A DNA stretch of 64,000 nt from Serinus canaria (taxonomy: Eukaryota > Chordata > Aves > Passeriformes > Fringillidae): contig NC_066315.1 in the NCBI RefSeq assembly GCF_022539315.1, forward strand, positions 122,105,874 through 122,169,873. The letters are read 5' to 3'. This document shows, in pieces, positions 1-12,900 of the stretch (within the stretch, counting starts at the first letter, position 1; each line of letters begins with the position of its first letter). Under the pieces are notes generated by a model. That model worked only from the letters and a program-made list of their open reading frames with translations, had not been told where the DNA came from and did no database searches. Made by a program: the position numbers and the translations under genes.

Positions 1-40
1 CAGTACCTGGTAGGGTAATGGAACAGTTTATATCCAACAG

Positions 41-44
41 TATA

Positions 45-94
<50 letters not shown>

Positions 95-95
95 T
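41..95. repeat. (TA)n/(CA)n compound microsatellite inside CR1
   Basis: About 41-82 is alternating TA with a single G break, followed by CA repeats to about 94. It lies between two consecutive pieces of the CR1 RT frame (MEQFISN before, LRVITQHLQD after), so it was inserted into or expanded inside the LINE. Confidence 0.9.
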
Positions 96-99
96 ACTC

Positions 100-151
100 T
101 GGCCATCCTGTAAGTGCTGCGTGTCATCACACAGCACTTACAGGATGGCCA
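100..151. repeat. 20-bp perfect inverted repeat in CR1
   Basis: Arms 100-119 and 132-151 are exact reverse complements (left arm begins TGGCCATCCTG, right arm ends CAGGATGGCCA). After one mismatch, three more pairs close a 4-base loop. The right arm is normal CR1 coding sequence (QHLQDGH), so the left arm is the inverted duplicate, directly next to the TA/CA tract. Confidence 0.95.
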
Positions 152-1395
152 TGGTATCAGACCCAGCCAGCATGGATTTAGGAGGGGTAGGTCATGTTTG
201 ACCAACCTGGTCTCCTTTTATGACCAGCTGGTGTACCTGATGGATGCAGGAAAGGCTGTGGATATTGTCTGTTTGGACTCCAGCAAGGCCTTTGGCACTG
301 ACTCCCACAGCACATTCCTGGAAAAGCTGGCAGCCCACAGCCTGGACAGGAGCACTCTACACTGGGTTCAGAACTGGCTGGATGGCTGGGCCCAGAGAGT
401 GGTGGAGAATGGTGCTGAATCCAGCTGGCAGCCAGTCAGCAGTGGTGTCCCTCAGGGGTCTGTGCTGGGGCCAGCTCTGTTCAATATTTTTGTTGATGAC
501 ATGGATGATGGTATTGAGTCTTTTATAAATAAATTTGCAGACAACACTAAGCTAGGATCATGTGTCAATCTGTTGGAGGGTAGAAGGGCTCTGCAGAGAG
601 ACCTGGAATGGTTGGACGGATGGGCAAAGTCCAATAAGATAAAGTTTATTAAGTGCAAGTGCTGAGTCCTGCATTTTGGCCACAATAACCCCCTGCAGCA
701 TTATAGGCTGGGGATAGAGTGGCAGGACAGTGCCCAGGCAGAAAGGGACCTGGGGGTTGACAGCTGAACATGAGCCAGCAGAGTGCCCTGGTGGCCAAGA
801 AGGCCAGTGGCATCCTGGCCTGCATTAGGAATAGCGTGGCCAGCAGGAGCAGGGAGGTGATTCCTCCCCTGTACTCAGCACTGGTGAGGCCACACCTTGA
901 GTGCTGTGTCCAGTTCTGGCCCCTCAGTTTGGGAAGGACGCTGAGACACCCGAGCACATCCAGAGGAGGCAACAAGGCTGGTGAGGGGCTGGGAACACAA
1001 GTCCTGTGAGGAATGACTGAGGAAGGTGAGGGTGTTTAGCCTGGAGAAAAGGAGACTTGGGGTGACCTTATCGCTTGCTAGAACTCCCTGAAGGGTGGCT
1101 GTGGCCAGGAGGGGTTGGTGTCTTTCTCCAGGCAGCAACTGACAGAACCAGAGGACACAGTCTTAAGCTGCACCAAGGGAAATAAAATTTAGATATTAGG
1201 AAAAAGTTTTTTATGGATTGAGTGATGAAGTTCTGGAATGGTCTGCCTGGGGAGGTGGCAGAGTCACCATCCCTGGATGTGTTCAGAAAAAGATTGGATG
1301 TGGTACTCAGTGCCATGGTGTTGAGGTGTAAGGGAATGGGTTGAACTTGATGATCTTGAAGGACTCTCCCAACCTAGTGATTCTGTGATTCTGTA

Positions 1396-1715
1396 AACAA
1401 ATAGTACCATGTCTTATGCAACTTTTATCCTGACATGCACCATTTTTTAAGAAAAATGGGTAAGTCATTAAATCTTTACTAGTTTTTTCCAGATTATTTT
1501 TTCTTTACTGGCTAGCCCCCATGATATAGCTTCATAACTGGTTTCATTTTTGCCATGAGAAAAATTTTTGGAGCTGTAATATGCTTCATTGGGTGTGTGT
1601 GTGGGGGGCATTTTATATGATAATTCAGGTAGCAGAATAACAGATTTAACATAAATTGGAAAATAACTTCCTGCTGGTAGCTGAAGGACAAGTATGCTTA
1701 TTTTAATTGCACTTA

Positions 1716-1718
<3 letters not shown>
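1396..1718. other. Gene-free AT-rich stretch
   Basis: Unique-looking sequence between the CR1 end and the (GT)n tract; contains a short GT run near 1591-1603. A minus-strand open frame over 1468-1905 owes its length to the GT repeat and is not a credible gene. Confidence 0.6.

Positions 1719-1760
<42 letters not shown>
1719..1760. repeat. (GT)n microsatellite, 21 units
   Basis: Uninterrupted GT dinucleotides for 42 bases, likely polymorphic. Confidence 0.97.
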
Positions 1761-1761
<1 letters not shown>

Positions 1762-2985
1762 ATGTACAGCTTGTTTATCTGCCCATATTGTTTTATAGTG
1801 TCTGCTCTCTTCTGCAGTTCTTTTACTCCTGTTCCTGGAAGGCCTACAAAGATATCTATCTACACATGTAAGTTTGTGTATTGAGATCAGAATATGAGAA
1901 ACCATCCATTTCAGATCTCAAAGCTATCAATTTTCTCACCTATCACTGCTCAGATAACCACTTACTGTTCTGGTGTCAAAATTACTCTGGTTTCCTGAAA
2001 AAAAAAGAGAGAGACTTACCTTCCCAAATGACACTTGTGGAAGAATCCATTTTTCTGATGGATTATATTAAGATGAAAGCACTAACTGAATGTACCATGA
2101 CATTTAAAATTTTAGCCATAATTGGGTCACAGAATCAACAAGAACATGGTGTACAGAAAGAAAACATGTTGCAAACCTCAAATAAGACAAATGAACATAA
2201 AAGTATCATTCTCTAAGGGATCTTTTTAATTGAATACATTTAAAATTTTCAGAGGCAGTTAAAGCTGACACCTGCTGTTATATAGACTGACGTGGTTAGA
2301 AGCCATCTAGCTCTTTCCAGTAAGCTGAAGAAGCAAAACATCTAATTAAAACCAAAGCTGCAAAGGCGTTTAGTCAAATTGTTTAAACTGTTCTTTTTTT
2401 TTAAGATATAAAATTGGCTAGGGTTTGTTGGCATAAAGAGTTTATCAAAGTGAATGAGTAAAATTGTAGAAGGCCAAGTAATCTTGAATGTGAGACAAAA
2501 AAATCTGTGGAGCTTCCCTTTTTGAAAAGCCTAAACATTGATTAATACTGCACTTAGATTAATCGCAAAAGAGAAATAGTTGTACCTTATTCACAGTACA
2601 AGATTTAGGTCTAAGACATAGTTATGGCCTGGAGGCTGAAATAGTGCCAACTGGTAATAAATCTTGTGAATTTATAATACCTTTCTGAAAAATATTAATT
2701 TGTGACATTGATATTTCACATAATATTTGTGGACTTTGTAAAATTAAAAAAGCTACTGCTCCCCATATCTGAATCTAACACCAGTGCTGGTGCTCTGAAG
2801 CCTTCTTTGATCTCTTTATGCTGAAAAAAGGATGGCACTTCTTGAGAACTACCATTATTTGCCTGATGTAGTTGCTCGATCTATTATTAGTAGTATTTTC
2901 ATAGCATCTTCAGTGCAAATTGCATTATACTGGAAGAGAAGTGCGAGAAAAGTGGCAGTTTCCTCCTCCAAGGAGTTAGCATTTA
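1761..2985. other. Gene-free AT-rich stretch
   Basis: No recognisable exon or repeat. An open frame at 1881-2216 (111 codons) has no motif, low-complexity composition and no gene context; treated as chance. Confidence 0.55.
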
Positions 2986-2988
2986 AGG

Positions 2989-3083
2989 GTCCTATTCAGC
3001 ACTTCTTACTGTAGCATATCACACACTGACTTCAGAGGGGGCTTTGCCAGAGGAGGGAGTGAATAAGGAGTGCTGAATAGGAC
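2989..3083. mobile_element. Palindromic ancient repeat, MITE-like relic
   Basis: Left arm GTCCTATTCAGCACT (2989-3003) is perfectly complementary to 3069-3083, and pairing continues imperfectly inward for several bases. The centre holds TGACTTCAGAGGGGGCTTTGCC (around 3027-3048). Terminal CCTATTCAGCA, a GACTTCA centre and near-palindromic structure resemble old palindromic repeats of reptile and bird genomes, thought to be nonautonomous DNA-transposon relics. The family name is not certain and no coding capacity is expected. Confidence 0.5.
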
Positions 3084-4960
3084 TCTACAAAGACACAGCA
3101 GGTACAGCTGGTGCAATTCCACACAGACAAAGCATTGTACAGTACAATGTGGACAGTTAAAGCAGTGCATTATGTATTATTATGAGAACCATCCATTTTA
3201 CATATAATTTATAGTTTGAAAGTAGTTATCCTCCCTCCAAGTTTTACTCCATTTTTTGAGAGTTTTATCAAACTATTATTGCGTGGTAAAGACCACTTAC
3301 TATGGAAATACTATGATAAAACTTTAAATTCAGTTGAATATACAAACAAGCACCAGATAACTCTTCCATCTAAAAAAATTAGGAATTTGTTGATGCTGAC
3401 AGAGAATTCTCTTTAGCATGGGATCAAGGATTTTTAAAGAAATCTTTATTATTTCTCAATAAAGTCCAAAATCTATTCATTCATTTCAAGGTGCCATATA
3501 TGCATTAATGAAGGAAGCTTTACAGCATTACTGCAAGGATGCAGTGTTCTCTTCATAAAGCAAGGAAAATGGAGATGGAAAGGTAACACTACTTAAAAAG
3601 CTGTATTTTTACTGATTATAACATTTTAACAGCCCACATAATTGCTTGGAGGGACTGAACTGTATTATTATTAGGGTTGAAACATTAGATTTAGGCCTTC
3701 AGTTAAATTGCAGTGGCCTAAGAAGGTGCCATATTGGCAGAACAGAATGTGCCCCTACCCAGAGCAAACACAAGACAAGGCAGTGTAAACTGGCCTTGTT
3801 TGCATTCATGTTGGCAATGGTCCTGTTCTCAGTCACAGCAGCAGCATCAAATATGTCATTGCATTCCCAAATAAGAACACTTGGATTCATGTCCTGTGAG
3901 GTAAATGGAGAAAGAATTTTGTTTATTTCAACCTACTGGACAGTACAGACTGGAAGGCCATGGCAGCAATAACCAGCATAAAGTATACTGCAGGATATAA
4001 TAATTGCATTAACTCTGCAGCAAATGGGGGGATAAGAAGGATCCTTTTTCTACACATTTATGGGAGTATTTTTAGCAAGCTCCATGTCCCTCACTTGACT
4101 AATACATAAACTATACTAGTGAGAAAATAATTTGGGTGTTCTAATTTTAAGCATTACTCCCATAAACACTGTCTCACAGTCTGTGTTCATGAGACAATTT
4201 CTGTTTAAGAATTGGGTATTCTGGGTTGGATAAAACAATGCAGTAACTGCTGAGCATAACTGAATATAACCAAAGAATATAAATTTATTCTCTATACCTC
4301 CTTCAGATTTCTTAAAGTTATGTGTCAAATAATATTATTGCATTAAAAGATGATCTAAGTGCCATGTGAAGAAACAGATTACAGTGTTGGCTTGAATCAC
4401 CAGGGGTGGACCTTCTGCAGACCAGTACCAGAGATCAGAAGGCCAGAGACAGGGAATCCAACTCCTTCAAAATTAGCATGTGCCCTGAGTGATGTTGTTG
4501 CAATTCTATATAGAGTTTTTAATTTCGTTAGTCATGAAGTCCGAGTGCAACTCCTTAGCTTCATTGTTCAAACAAACATAATTTTTACAAATGTAGCTCA
4601 GTGAACAGCTTTCACCATATTTGCAGTATAAACAGTCTGTGAAACCAAAGAAAATGAGACAAATATAATTATTTTGTGATTTTTCTTTTTTGATTACATG
4701 TTTCTCCTTCTACCCACGTATGAGTCATATATTTTGCATAGCCACAAAATAATTTTCACTGTTTTCAGTGATGGCTCTTTGTGGAGCTCTGGAATGAAAT
4801 CTCACTTAAAACATGCATTTATTCCTTGTGGTTTATTTGATCAATCTATATGTAGAAAAAAATTCTGAAATTCATGGAATAGTCTACTTTCTGATAAAGA
4901 GCTTAAAACCCTACCTTCTTTGGCTTAATAATTTTTAAATTGAATTTCATAGCAAACATA
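3084..4960. other. Gene-free AT-rich stretch
   Basis: No defendable exon. An open frame at 3646-3972 (108 codons) contains a short hydrophobic run but nothing I recognise and no evidence of constraint. Confidence 0.55.
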
Positions 4961-4983
4961 AATAATAATAATAATAATAAAAT
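4961..4983. repeat. Short (AAT)n microsatellite
   Basis: About seven and a half AAT units. Confidence 0.9.
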
Positions 4984-5615
4984 GAAAATAAAAAGGAGTG
5001 CTAGCCCAGCATTGCATCTGCTTCATTTTGAATGTCCTATTTTTCTGCTGTTTGAGAGGAGTATGACACAGGACACCATAAAGCCACACGTGAGCATTAG
5101 AGGCTCTCGTGTTAAAGGAGTGTTAGTAGGGAGAAAAAGCTACTTGCTTCTCCCTTTTTGTCACTGTAAGAGCACAAACATAATGAACCAAACCAGCATG
5201 CATCATTGTGCCAGAAGTCCTTCAAATGATACCAGGAAATTGAGAGTTAGTGACAGGGCACGGGTTCCCGTCACCTTGAACTGACACTGAAATTACACAC
5301 AATGTGTGTGATTTATGGCCCAGACCATGTTTCTGAGGCTCAAGAAGTAAAAAGCACATTAGCTCACACATGTATGTGTCATTCTTAGCATCTTGCCAGT
5401 TCAAACTCTCTTACTATGTAGGCTATAGGCTTTTCTTACCTCTCCTGTGTGCCAGGGAGGAGTGTATGGATGAACGAGCATTGAGCTTCAGCTGATGTTC
5501 AGTAATGTGATCATGTATTTGAGCCTCTATATGGGCAGCATAACCTGGGTATGAACTAAAATCCCAGCATGGAAAAGCTGCACAAAGGAATTCCAGCCCC
5601 TCCAAACAGTAAGTG
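4984..5615. other. Gene-free stretch upstream of the second CR1
   Basis: Unique-looking sequence; no exon, RNA gene or repeat recognised. Confidence 0.5.
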
Positions 5616-6948
5616 GTGGGCCCAGTTTAAATGACTCTGTGCAAAATGCACATAGGCCAAGGAATAAACAAGGTCTGCAGCCTACACCTGCAGCACTGTG
5701 GTGGCATCACAGAGACATGGTGGGATGGTTCCTGTGTCTTGTAGGAGAAGGATACAGACCCTTTAGGAAGGAAAAGCACAGGACAAAAAGAGGTGGTGTT
5801 GCCCTGTCTGTCAGTGACCAGCTGGAGTACATGGAGCTCTGCCTGAGGATGGATGAGCAGCAAAGAGTTTATGGGCCAGGATTAAGGGGAGGGCAGGGCA
5901 GGTGACATTATCGTGGGAGTCTGGTGCAGACCACCCAAGAAAAGACTGAACTGACAAAACCCTCTACAGACAGATAGGAGGGACTTCTTATTCACAAGCC
6001 CTAGTCCTCACGGAGACTTCAACAGCCTGACACCTGCTGGAGCAGGGTAATCCAGGAGGTTCCAGGAATGCAGGGGCAGTAACCTCCTTCTCCAAGTGAC
6101 AGAGAAACCAATGAGGAGGTATGCTGTACTGGTCCTTGTTCTTGCCAGCAGGGAGGAGCTGGTAGGGAAGCTCAAGGGCAGCCTTGGCTGCAGTAACCAT
6201 GAAGTCGTGGAGCTCAAGATCCTTAGGGCAGTTAGGAGGATATGCAGTGATCTCTTCAACCTGGATTTCAGAAGAGCAGATTTTCAGGGTTCTGCTTGGT
6301 AGAGTACCATGGGGTAAAGCTGTGGAGCAAAGAGGGACCCAAGAAACCTGATTAATATTCAGGGCTTTCCTCTTCCAGGCTTAGGAAGCTGAAAAAGAGG
6401 CAGTGAGGAAGTGAGACAGGTGATTCTGCCCCTTTATTCTGCTGTTGTAAGACCCACCTGGAGCACTGCACCCAGCTCTGGTGCCCCAACATAAAAGGGA
6501 CATGGCCCTGTTGGAGCTATTCCAGAGTGTGTCCATGAAGATGCTTGGAGTACCTCTATGAAGAGAGCCTGAAGGAGTTGGCAATTGTTCAGCATGGAGA
6601 AGAGAAGGCTCCAGGGAGCCTTTAAAGCAGACTTCCAGTACCTAATAGGAGCCTACAAGAAATATGGAGAAGGACTTTTGGCAAGGGCATGTAGTGTAAA
6701 GAAAAAGGGGTTATGGGTTATGATTTTAAACTGAAATATATTAGGAAGATATGTTTCCTGTGAGAGTGATGAGGCAGCAGAGCAAGTTGCTAGAGAAGTT
6801 GTGGATGCCTAATCCCTGGGAGTGTTCAAGGTCAGGCTGGATGGGGCTTTGAGTAACCTGACCTAATGGAAGTTGTCCCTGGCAATGACATGGGGGTTGG
6901 AACTGGTCCCTTCCAACCCAAACCATCATATGATTCTATGACTCCATA
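5616..6948 (+). mobile_element. CR1 LINE with endonuclease sequence and 3' part, RT core deleted
   Basis: 5616-5660 aligns with the CR1 stretch leading into the endonuclease. GITETWWDGS, the endonuclease glutamate motif, reads from 5703; GYRPFRK and GGVAL follow in another frame; GDFN is at 6012-6023. The region 6096-6302 reads GSLGCSNHE and LDFRRADF, where catalytic SDH has become SNH (6192-6200). Around 6390-6410 the text jumps from the endonuclease-RT linker to the post-RT segment (ILPLYSAVVRPTW-like) and then the 3' UTR, ending in a degenerate ATTCTATG repeat at about 6930-6948. The RT core, more than 1 kb in an intact element, is absent. Several frameshifts and stops show an old, inactive copy. 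Confidence 0.92.
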
Positions 6949-9900
6949 GTCTACAAATTAATCATTGAAGAACATGTTTTTTCATAAAGAATGTTCAAAA
7001 ACCAACCTGCCATAGTGTCTATAGGACCTTGATTCAGCTTGGAGAAAAGCAATATCTAATTTTGAACGGCTTTCTTGGTTAGAAGCTATTTTACCAATCA
7101 CTACTTGTCAAACAACAAGTTAAAAATGAAAAAAATGTGTTTCAAAGACTATCTTCAATCTAAGGTAGTGATGGTGAACAGAAAGACATTAAAGACATGA
7201 AAATTATCAAGCAGAGAACATAAATGATAGAGTAAGTATATCAGACCACTATGAATACCCCATTATTTAGCAAATTAAAAACTGCAAAAACTTAAGATGC
7301 ATGTAATCTCAAACCAGTCAAGTCTGCATTCAGTTTTTTAAGCTGTTCACCCAGTACTCTTTTACTCCACAAGACAAAAGAAGGTGATACACACATGAGT
7401 GTAGCTTTGAAACTGCTGCCAAGATAGCTACTTCCAGGAGACACAGGTTCTCTGTGGCACATTACTGCAGCAGGGACTTGAACTGGAGCCCTTGAAACTC
7501 TTGCTAGATGTGCTCCCCAGAAAATGGCAAAGTGGCCTCAGCAGGAGGGCACTTTCTGCTTGCATAGCTCAGGGCTCCAGCAAGGGAATGGCAGAGCTGC
7601 ACAGAACATACTGCACACAGTAAAAGTACCTGCATCTACCATTTGTCTTGTTTAAAAAATAAATCAGATTTCCTAATTTACTAGCAATATTTGAGTTAGA
7701 TTAGTAAAGCAATAATCATTTTTTACTTTATTGGTTTAATGCTAACCATGGTAAAGTAGTACTTCTTTCTGGCTAATTCCTGAGAGATTTTAGGAGAAGG
7801 GGAGTATCAAAAGAATGTTTATAGTCTGTGATGAGGCAAAGATCATCGCTTGTTACATATTGATCAAAATAAATGTCAGCAAGTGCGAATACAGAGGAGA
7901 AAAGACAACTGATGATCTGGCATACAGTATTTGTGTATTTTGCATCTTAAATGCCTAAAAATATATTACAAAAATCAAATAAAATTATTATAATTTCTAA
8001 GCCAAAGCTTAAAACAAAAATCTGTCAAGACCATTAAATTTTAAAATTGGCAATTCTTTTAATGCCTTCAATAGCACAAGTTTGAAGCACAATGGTATCT
8101 GTCATGAGTGTTTCTTTGGTGAGATTTTGGTGAGTGTTTTTGACATAAATTACTTTATTTGGGTTCCTTCACTCACTTTTCTGGGGACATAAACTCTTCA
8201 GGCTAGTGTTGGTGTTTTACTACCTACATGTAGAGAGACAGCACTGAGAGAGATAGTGTGTCTTGTGTGGTAGGGACATGCAGCTCTCTGCATAGCAGTG
8301 GCAAAGCAAAGAAAAGGAAGGAACAGCAAACAGACTTCTCCTTAGCATCTGGGAATTAGTCAAGAAGGCATGGTCAGCTGCAAAATCCCTTCAAGGCTTT
8401 TTATCAGCCTAGACAGGCCACCAGTAAGGAGGGAAGTGTAGGAGAGTCTTTGGACAAACTGTGAACTGGGGAAACATTCATGAAAGGGCATCAAGTCTCT
8501 GTTGTCTTAAAATGCCTTAGGGGCTGAAGGGTGAAAATAACTCCATTTCTCCTATAGTTCTCATGCTGTAAAATAGGGTGGTTTCTCTGATACAATGTGT
8601 ACTTTCCAGTTTTGCCTTATTTGTGTTTAAAAAGTCCTTAGATAATATTTACCCTGTGCTTCTGAAAGAGCAGGATCACATCTACCATTAGTCTTCTCCT
8701 GGTTGTCCAGGGAAAGGACTTCTGTTGAAGATGGTAACATACAGCTGGCATGAGTGCACAGCTTTCTTCTGCAGGGTATTCAGGCCCCAGGGGGGATGCT
8801 GTATGCCACAGGCTCAGCCATGCATGAGCTTGGAGACCTCTTTTATGTGCATTGCTTAAATACAGCCTCAGCATCCAGGCAGGTGTTTATAGGGCTGCTG
8901 AAATCTAATGCTTCTGTTTAAGGAGAGAATCTTGGTCTCCTAAAGCATTTTAGAAAGAGAACATATAGAAAATTAGTTAGAAAGAGTTTATGCACACTAT
9001 TAATACAGTAGAGAGCAGAGAAGGAAGATGTATAGGCTTTAAAAAACCTACACACTGTTGCCATGTGAAAACATAATATAAAAAAACATTCTGAAATTAT
9101 TTTATATAGTCTTTGTGACTTTAAGGTTGACTAATTAGTGCAAATTTAATATAAGTCCACATGTAATGTAATTCGTTTTCTTTCACTGAAACCTAAAATT
9201 TTCATATTTCCTTATGATTTCCCTGTTTTTGAAAGAAAATGTCATACTCTGCAACTCAGTTTATCCCTATTAGCCCTGGGCTCACATTTCACACAGTCTT
9301 ATTCATCTCCACCACCACCACTCCAGTGTTCCATGCTGTCCTCTCATGACAAGGAAATTATTTTCTTCTTTTCTTTCCATCTCATTCTCCATCCCACATC
9401 CAGCTTCTTCTACAGATTCTTGACATCCTTCCCAGCTACACTCTGTATTAGAGTTTCTTGTCATTTCACTGCCTACTGCCATACCTAAAGTTCCGTGACA
9501 ACTTTAATGTGTGCACATTTCCCCTGGAAAAAATCTCTCTTTGCTCACACCCCTTTGTGCCAGAACACCTACACAACCCACCTTCAGCAGTTTATTGGCC
9601 TGGGAACCATGCCACACAGGCTGCCCATGCCACAGCCTCTTAAAGCCTGTTTGGAGGATACATGGAGAATCAGAAAAGCAGAGACTTAGCTGCTCTAACC
9701 TCAGCTGCAAAGATACTTGGAACTATTATGGTCAATAGATAAGCACCTTCTGCCACCTCGATTTTTTTTCTTTTATTTCTGGGTTTACAGTTTTTTATTA
9801 AATTAATTGATTGATATATTGAATGTCCATTTAAATTAATGAGATATGGTATTCCAAATTTGAAACCATTTTGCACAGGTACAGACTAATGTAGAAATGC

Positions 9901-12900
9901 CTCTGAGTTGAGCGCTTGACCTCAAGGGCTCAAATAATTAAGCTTTGAATGATTGAAATATGCTCCAGCAGCAATTAGCCACATTGGATGCATTTGCTTG
10001 GCTACTGAAACATGCCTTGGATGACTGAGGGCACTCATACCTCAAAATACAGTTTAAATGTGCACCAGTAAGGCCTGTGGTGGCTCACTGCTCAATTCCC
10101 AGTTGCCTCCGTTATCTGCTCTGTATGCCCTCATGGATATGAGAAGTATTTCCTCCCTTGCCAAGAGAATATAACAGTCATCAAAGGGAGGTTACATGGA
10201 TTTATGCTCTGATATTTCCTGGAAATTTTTCCTGCTAAGATTGTGAGTTCATTCTAGTTTGGAGGTTGCTTAAAGGAATAGGGTCTGAGTCCTTATGTGC
10301 ATGCATATGCCAGGTGTGATTCGTCCTTGGCTTGAATGTGTAGAAATGGTGCAACAGCAAATTAGAGAATGTGAGATGTTCCTAAAGTGTTTTGAGGGGA
10401 AAAAAAAATCAATAAAAACCTAGGAAATTGTTGAAAATAATCCTCCCTCTTTTTTTTTTTAATTATTATTAACAGAAAGTATTTTTGAGGGACAGCTAAA
10501 ATGAAACATATCTGGAAAGGAAGAAGAACACTAAAAAGTTATATGGCTGTGTTTGTGATATATAAGATGGTATACAGGGACATATAGGGTAAAAAGCCCT
10601 ACAACCAAGTTCAACAGTCTACAGTTTTCATGGGCAAGAAGAAAGTAAGCTGCCAAACAGGCCACATGGCTGGCCTGGGAACCCTCTGGAGTTCTGAAAG
10701 TTCAAACACATACACAAGAGTGAAAAAAAAGTCACAAAGTCAGGGTGTGCAGTCAGGTGTGAGCTGATGCCAGTGACTGGAAAGGACCCATCAGCACAAG
10801 CATGATGTTGAGGATCTCTTCCTATATGAGTCACAGCATGTAATGGGTAGTTATGAGGCTCTCAGCCATGAGCTCTGCTGTCTTTCTGCCAGAGTTCTCT
10901 GCTCAAACACGGAGCCATAACTGTAAAACAGAACCTGTTGCCCTCTCCTTAGCAGAGAGACTTGGTTTCCTCTGACATTGCAGCTGTGACAAGCTCTTCA
11001 AAGAGAGCCTCATGCAGACTCTCATATTCAGCGCAGGGTCATGAGGCTTTTCCCTGTGTTTTGAGAAAAAGAGGAGACAGCACTGAAGTACTGGTCATTT
11101 AAGGGAGTGAGTTTTGAAATGAACTGAAGATGAGTTAGAAAACCCACTTTACACACTGTAAGCTCCAACTCCTGTATTCGAGTTAAAATCTGGCACATTA
11201 CCTGTGAAGATTTGTCCATAACACAAAGACAGAGCCCCAGGCTTGGTCTACACCAAAAAGAGGTTGTTATTTGAATTGCACTAGAAAATTCTTTGAATTG
11301 AGAGATACTTTATATAATCAAAAGATTCCTTTTTAACAGTTACTTCTATACCAGTTTCCAAAAAGAATAGGAGGTAATATTGCAAGGAAAACATCATAGC
11401 TGAATCAGTTAGGGAAATTATACTTTTTTTCACACTCTGTCAGAGTTGTGTCAGTAGCACTTTTAAGTTTAGAATCGCACCAAAAGAGGTGAAGCCCTGT
11501 GTCAGAGTCTGAGAATTGTCAGAGCTGTCACCCCACCCCTGAAAGCCCCTCTTGTTTCTCTTAATAAAAGACTGGAAACTAAAAAGTCTGCTGCAGAGGT
11601 CTAAACCCAGCTTTTACTTAAACTGGGGTGTCTCTCTTCTCAGTGAACATAATTTGGGAAAAACATTTTTTTTAAGTGCTAAGAACTAGGTAGGCTTGAA
11701 GATGTGATAGATTTCAGTTTGAAAAACTATTTGACAAAGCAGGAGACCTTCCTTGCTTAGTTTTAGGTTAAAGCTAAAATGCACCTGATGTGTTGTAGTA
11801 ATAAAAAATTATATGAGTTTTAATGTAAATTTTAAGCTTACTAATTTTTTACTTATTGATAATATTCAGCTTGAAATATATGCTCAAAAACATCAGGGAA
11901 AGAGAAATTCAGTATTATTGCTTGCCATTTGCAAATGAATGCTTAGTCTTTAAGAATGTCATTGAATTTCAATATGTATGAGATATTCTGCTGTTTTTAT
12001 TGGAAAAGCTTACAAAGAATAGCTTACAATGGAAGGCAAAATGTTTGATCTTTCATATGAAAGCTCACTTACTGCTACAACTGTGGTCTTATAAAACATG
12101 ACTGAAAACAGACCTGGTTTAATATAATCACGTTTATTAATACTTATTACTTATGTAGTATTTTGTATGCGAGGATTTGGCATATTTTATAAATATCAGT
12201 TAAACTTCACAACCAGGCTGCAATGCATGCAATACTGTGTCACTAAGCCCATTCTCTACAGGGATAAACTGTGATCCCAGCCAACATCTATTCTGTGGGC
12301 TCAATTACTGAGACATTATTGTCCATACAATTAAACTGCTAACACAGTTCTTGGAATCGTTTTTGGGCTCAGCTAACTGTCTGTCTCCCACTTAATTCCA
12401 GGGTAAGACACCATTTCAAATAGGTCATTTGGACATAGTCACCTTTTTTCTGGGGACAAGAGGGCTTGGCTGAATGGATTTAAGCTCCACGTTCTGCTGT
12501 CCGAGGATGGTCTTTGGCTAAGTCCATCTACTTGCATAGATGAAATCATAAAATCTCTAAGCACACAGCACAATGCTGTTGATGGACTCCTGATCTAATC
12601 TGGGTTCTGCAAACAGCACACCTCTAGTCCTGATGAAGCAAGGAGCTGAAGATCTTACTATACTTCCACCTCCTCAGAGCTGTGTTGTCACATCCCTACA
12701 CTGAGATTCACATGGTAAGGCAGGTAGAAAGCATCCATTTTTACAAAAAGAACAGGATGGGACAGAAAGGTGTAGAAATATATAAATGAAGAGAATAATT
12801 CCCCAAGTAGAAGAGTTACTTTGGATGTCTACTTTGGATCTATTTAGGAGTTGTAGACCCCAGGGCTTAGTGTACTTTGAACATGTGGCCAGAGTGGTGA

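Larger units (their letters stand above)
1..1395 (+). mobile_element. CR1 LINE, 3' part (RT region and 3' UTR), defective
   Basis: Non-LTR retrotransposon fragment; a complete element encodes an endonuclease/reverse transcriptase that copies its own RNA into genomic DNA. Bases 3-38 translate as VPGRVMEQFISN, the usual CR1 start of the RT domain, so the element continues left of the window. From 117 to about 660 the frame gives QHGF, the LD of motif A, SGVPQGSVLGP and a motif C that reads FADN (534-545) where FADD is expected, a lost catalytic aspartate. Another frame (about 770-1000) continues with [11 protein letters not shown] and [19 protein letters not shown], so at least one frameshift separates the parts. 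The 3' UTR follows and ends in two copies of TGATTCTG at 1377-1395, like the CR1 terminal 8-mer repeat. Bases about 39-119 are foreign to CR1. Dead copy. Confidence 0.93.

Noticed and set aside
1468..1905. 145-codon minus-strand frame with His-Thr repeats
   Set aside because: The length depends on the (GT)n tract and there is no motif.
3646..3972. 108-codon plus-strand frame with a hydrophobic run
   Set aside because: No homology recognised and no supporting signal.
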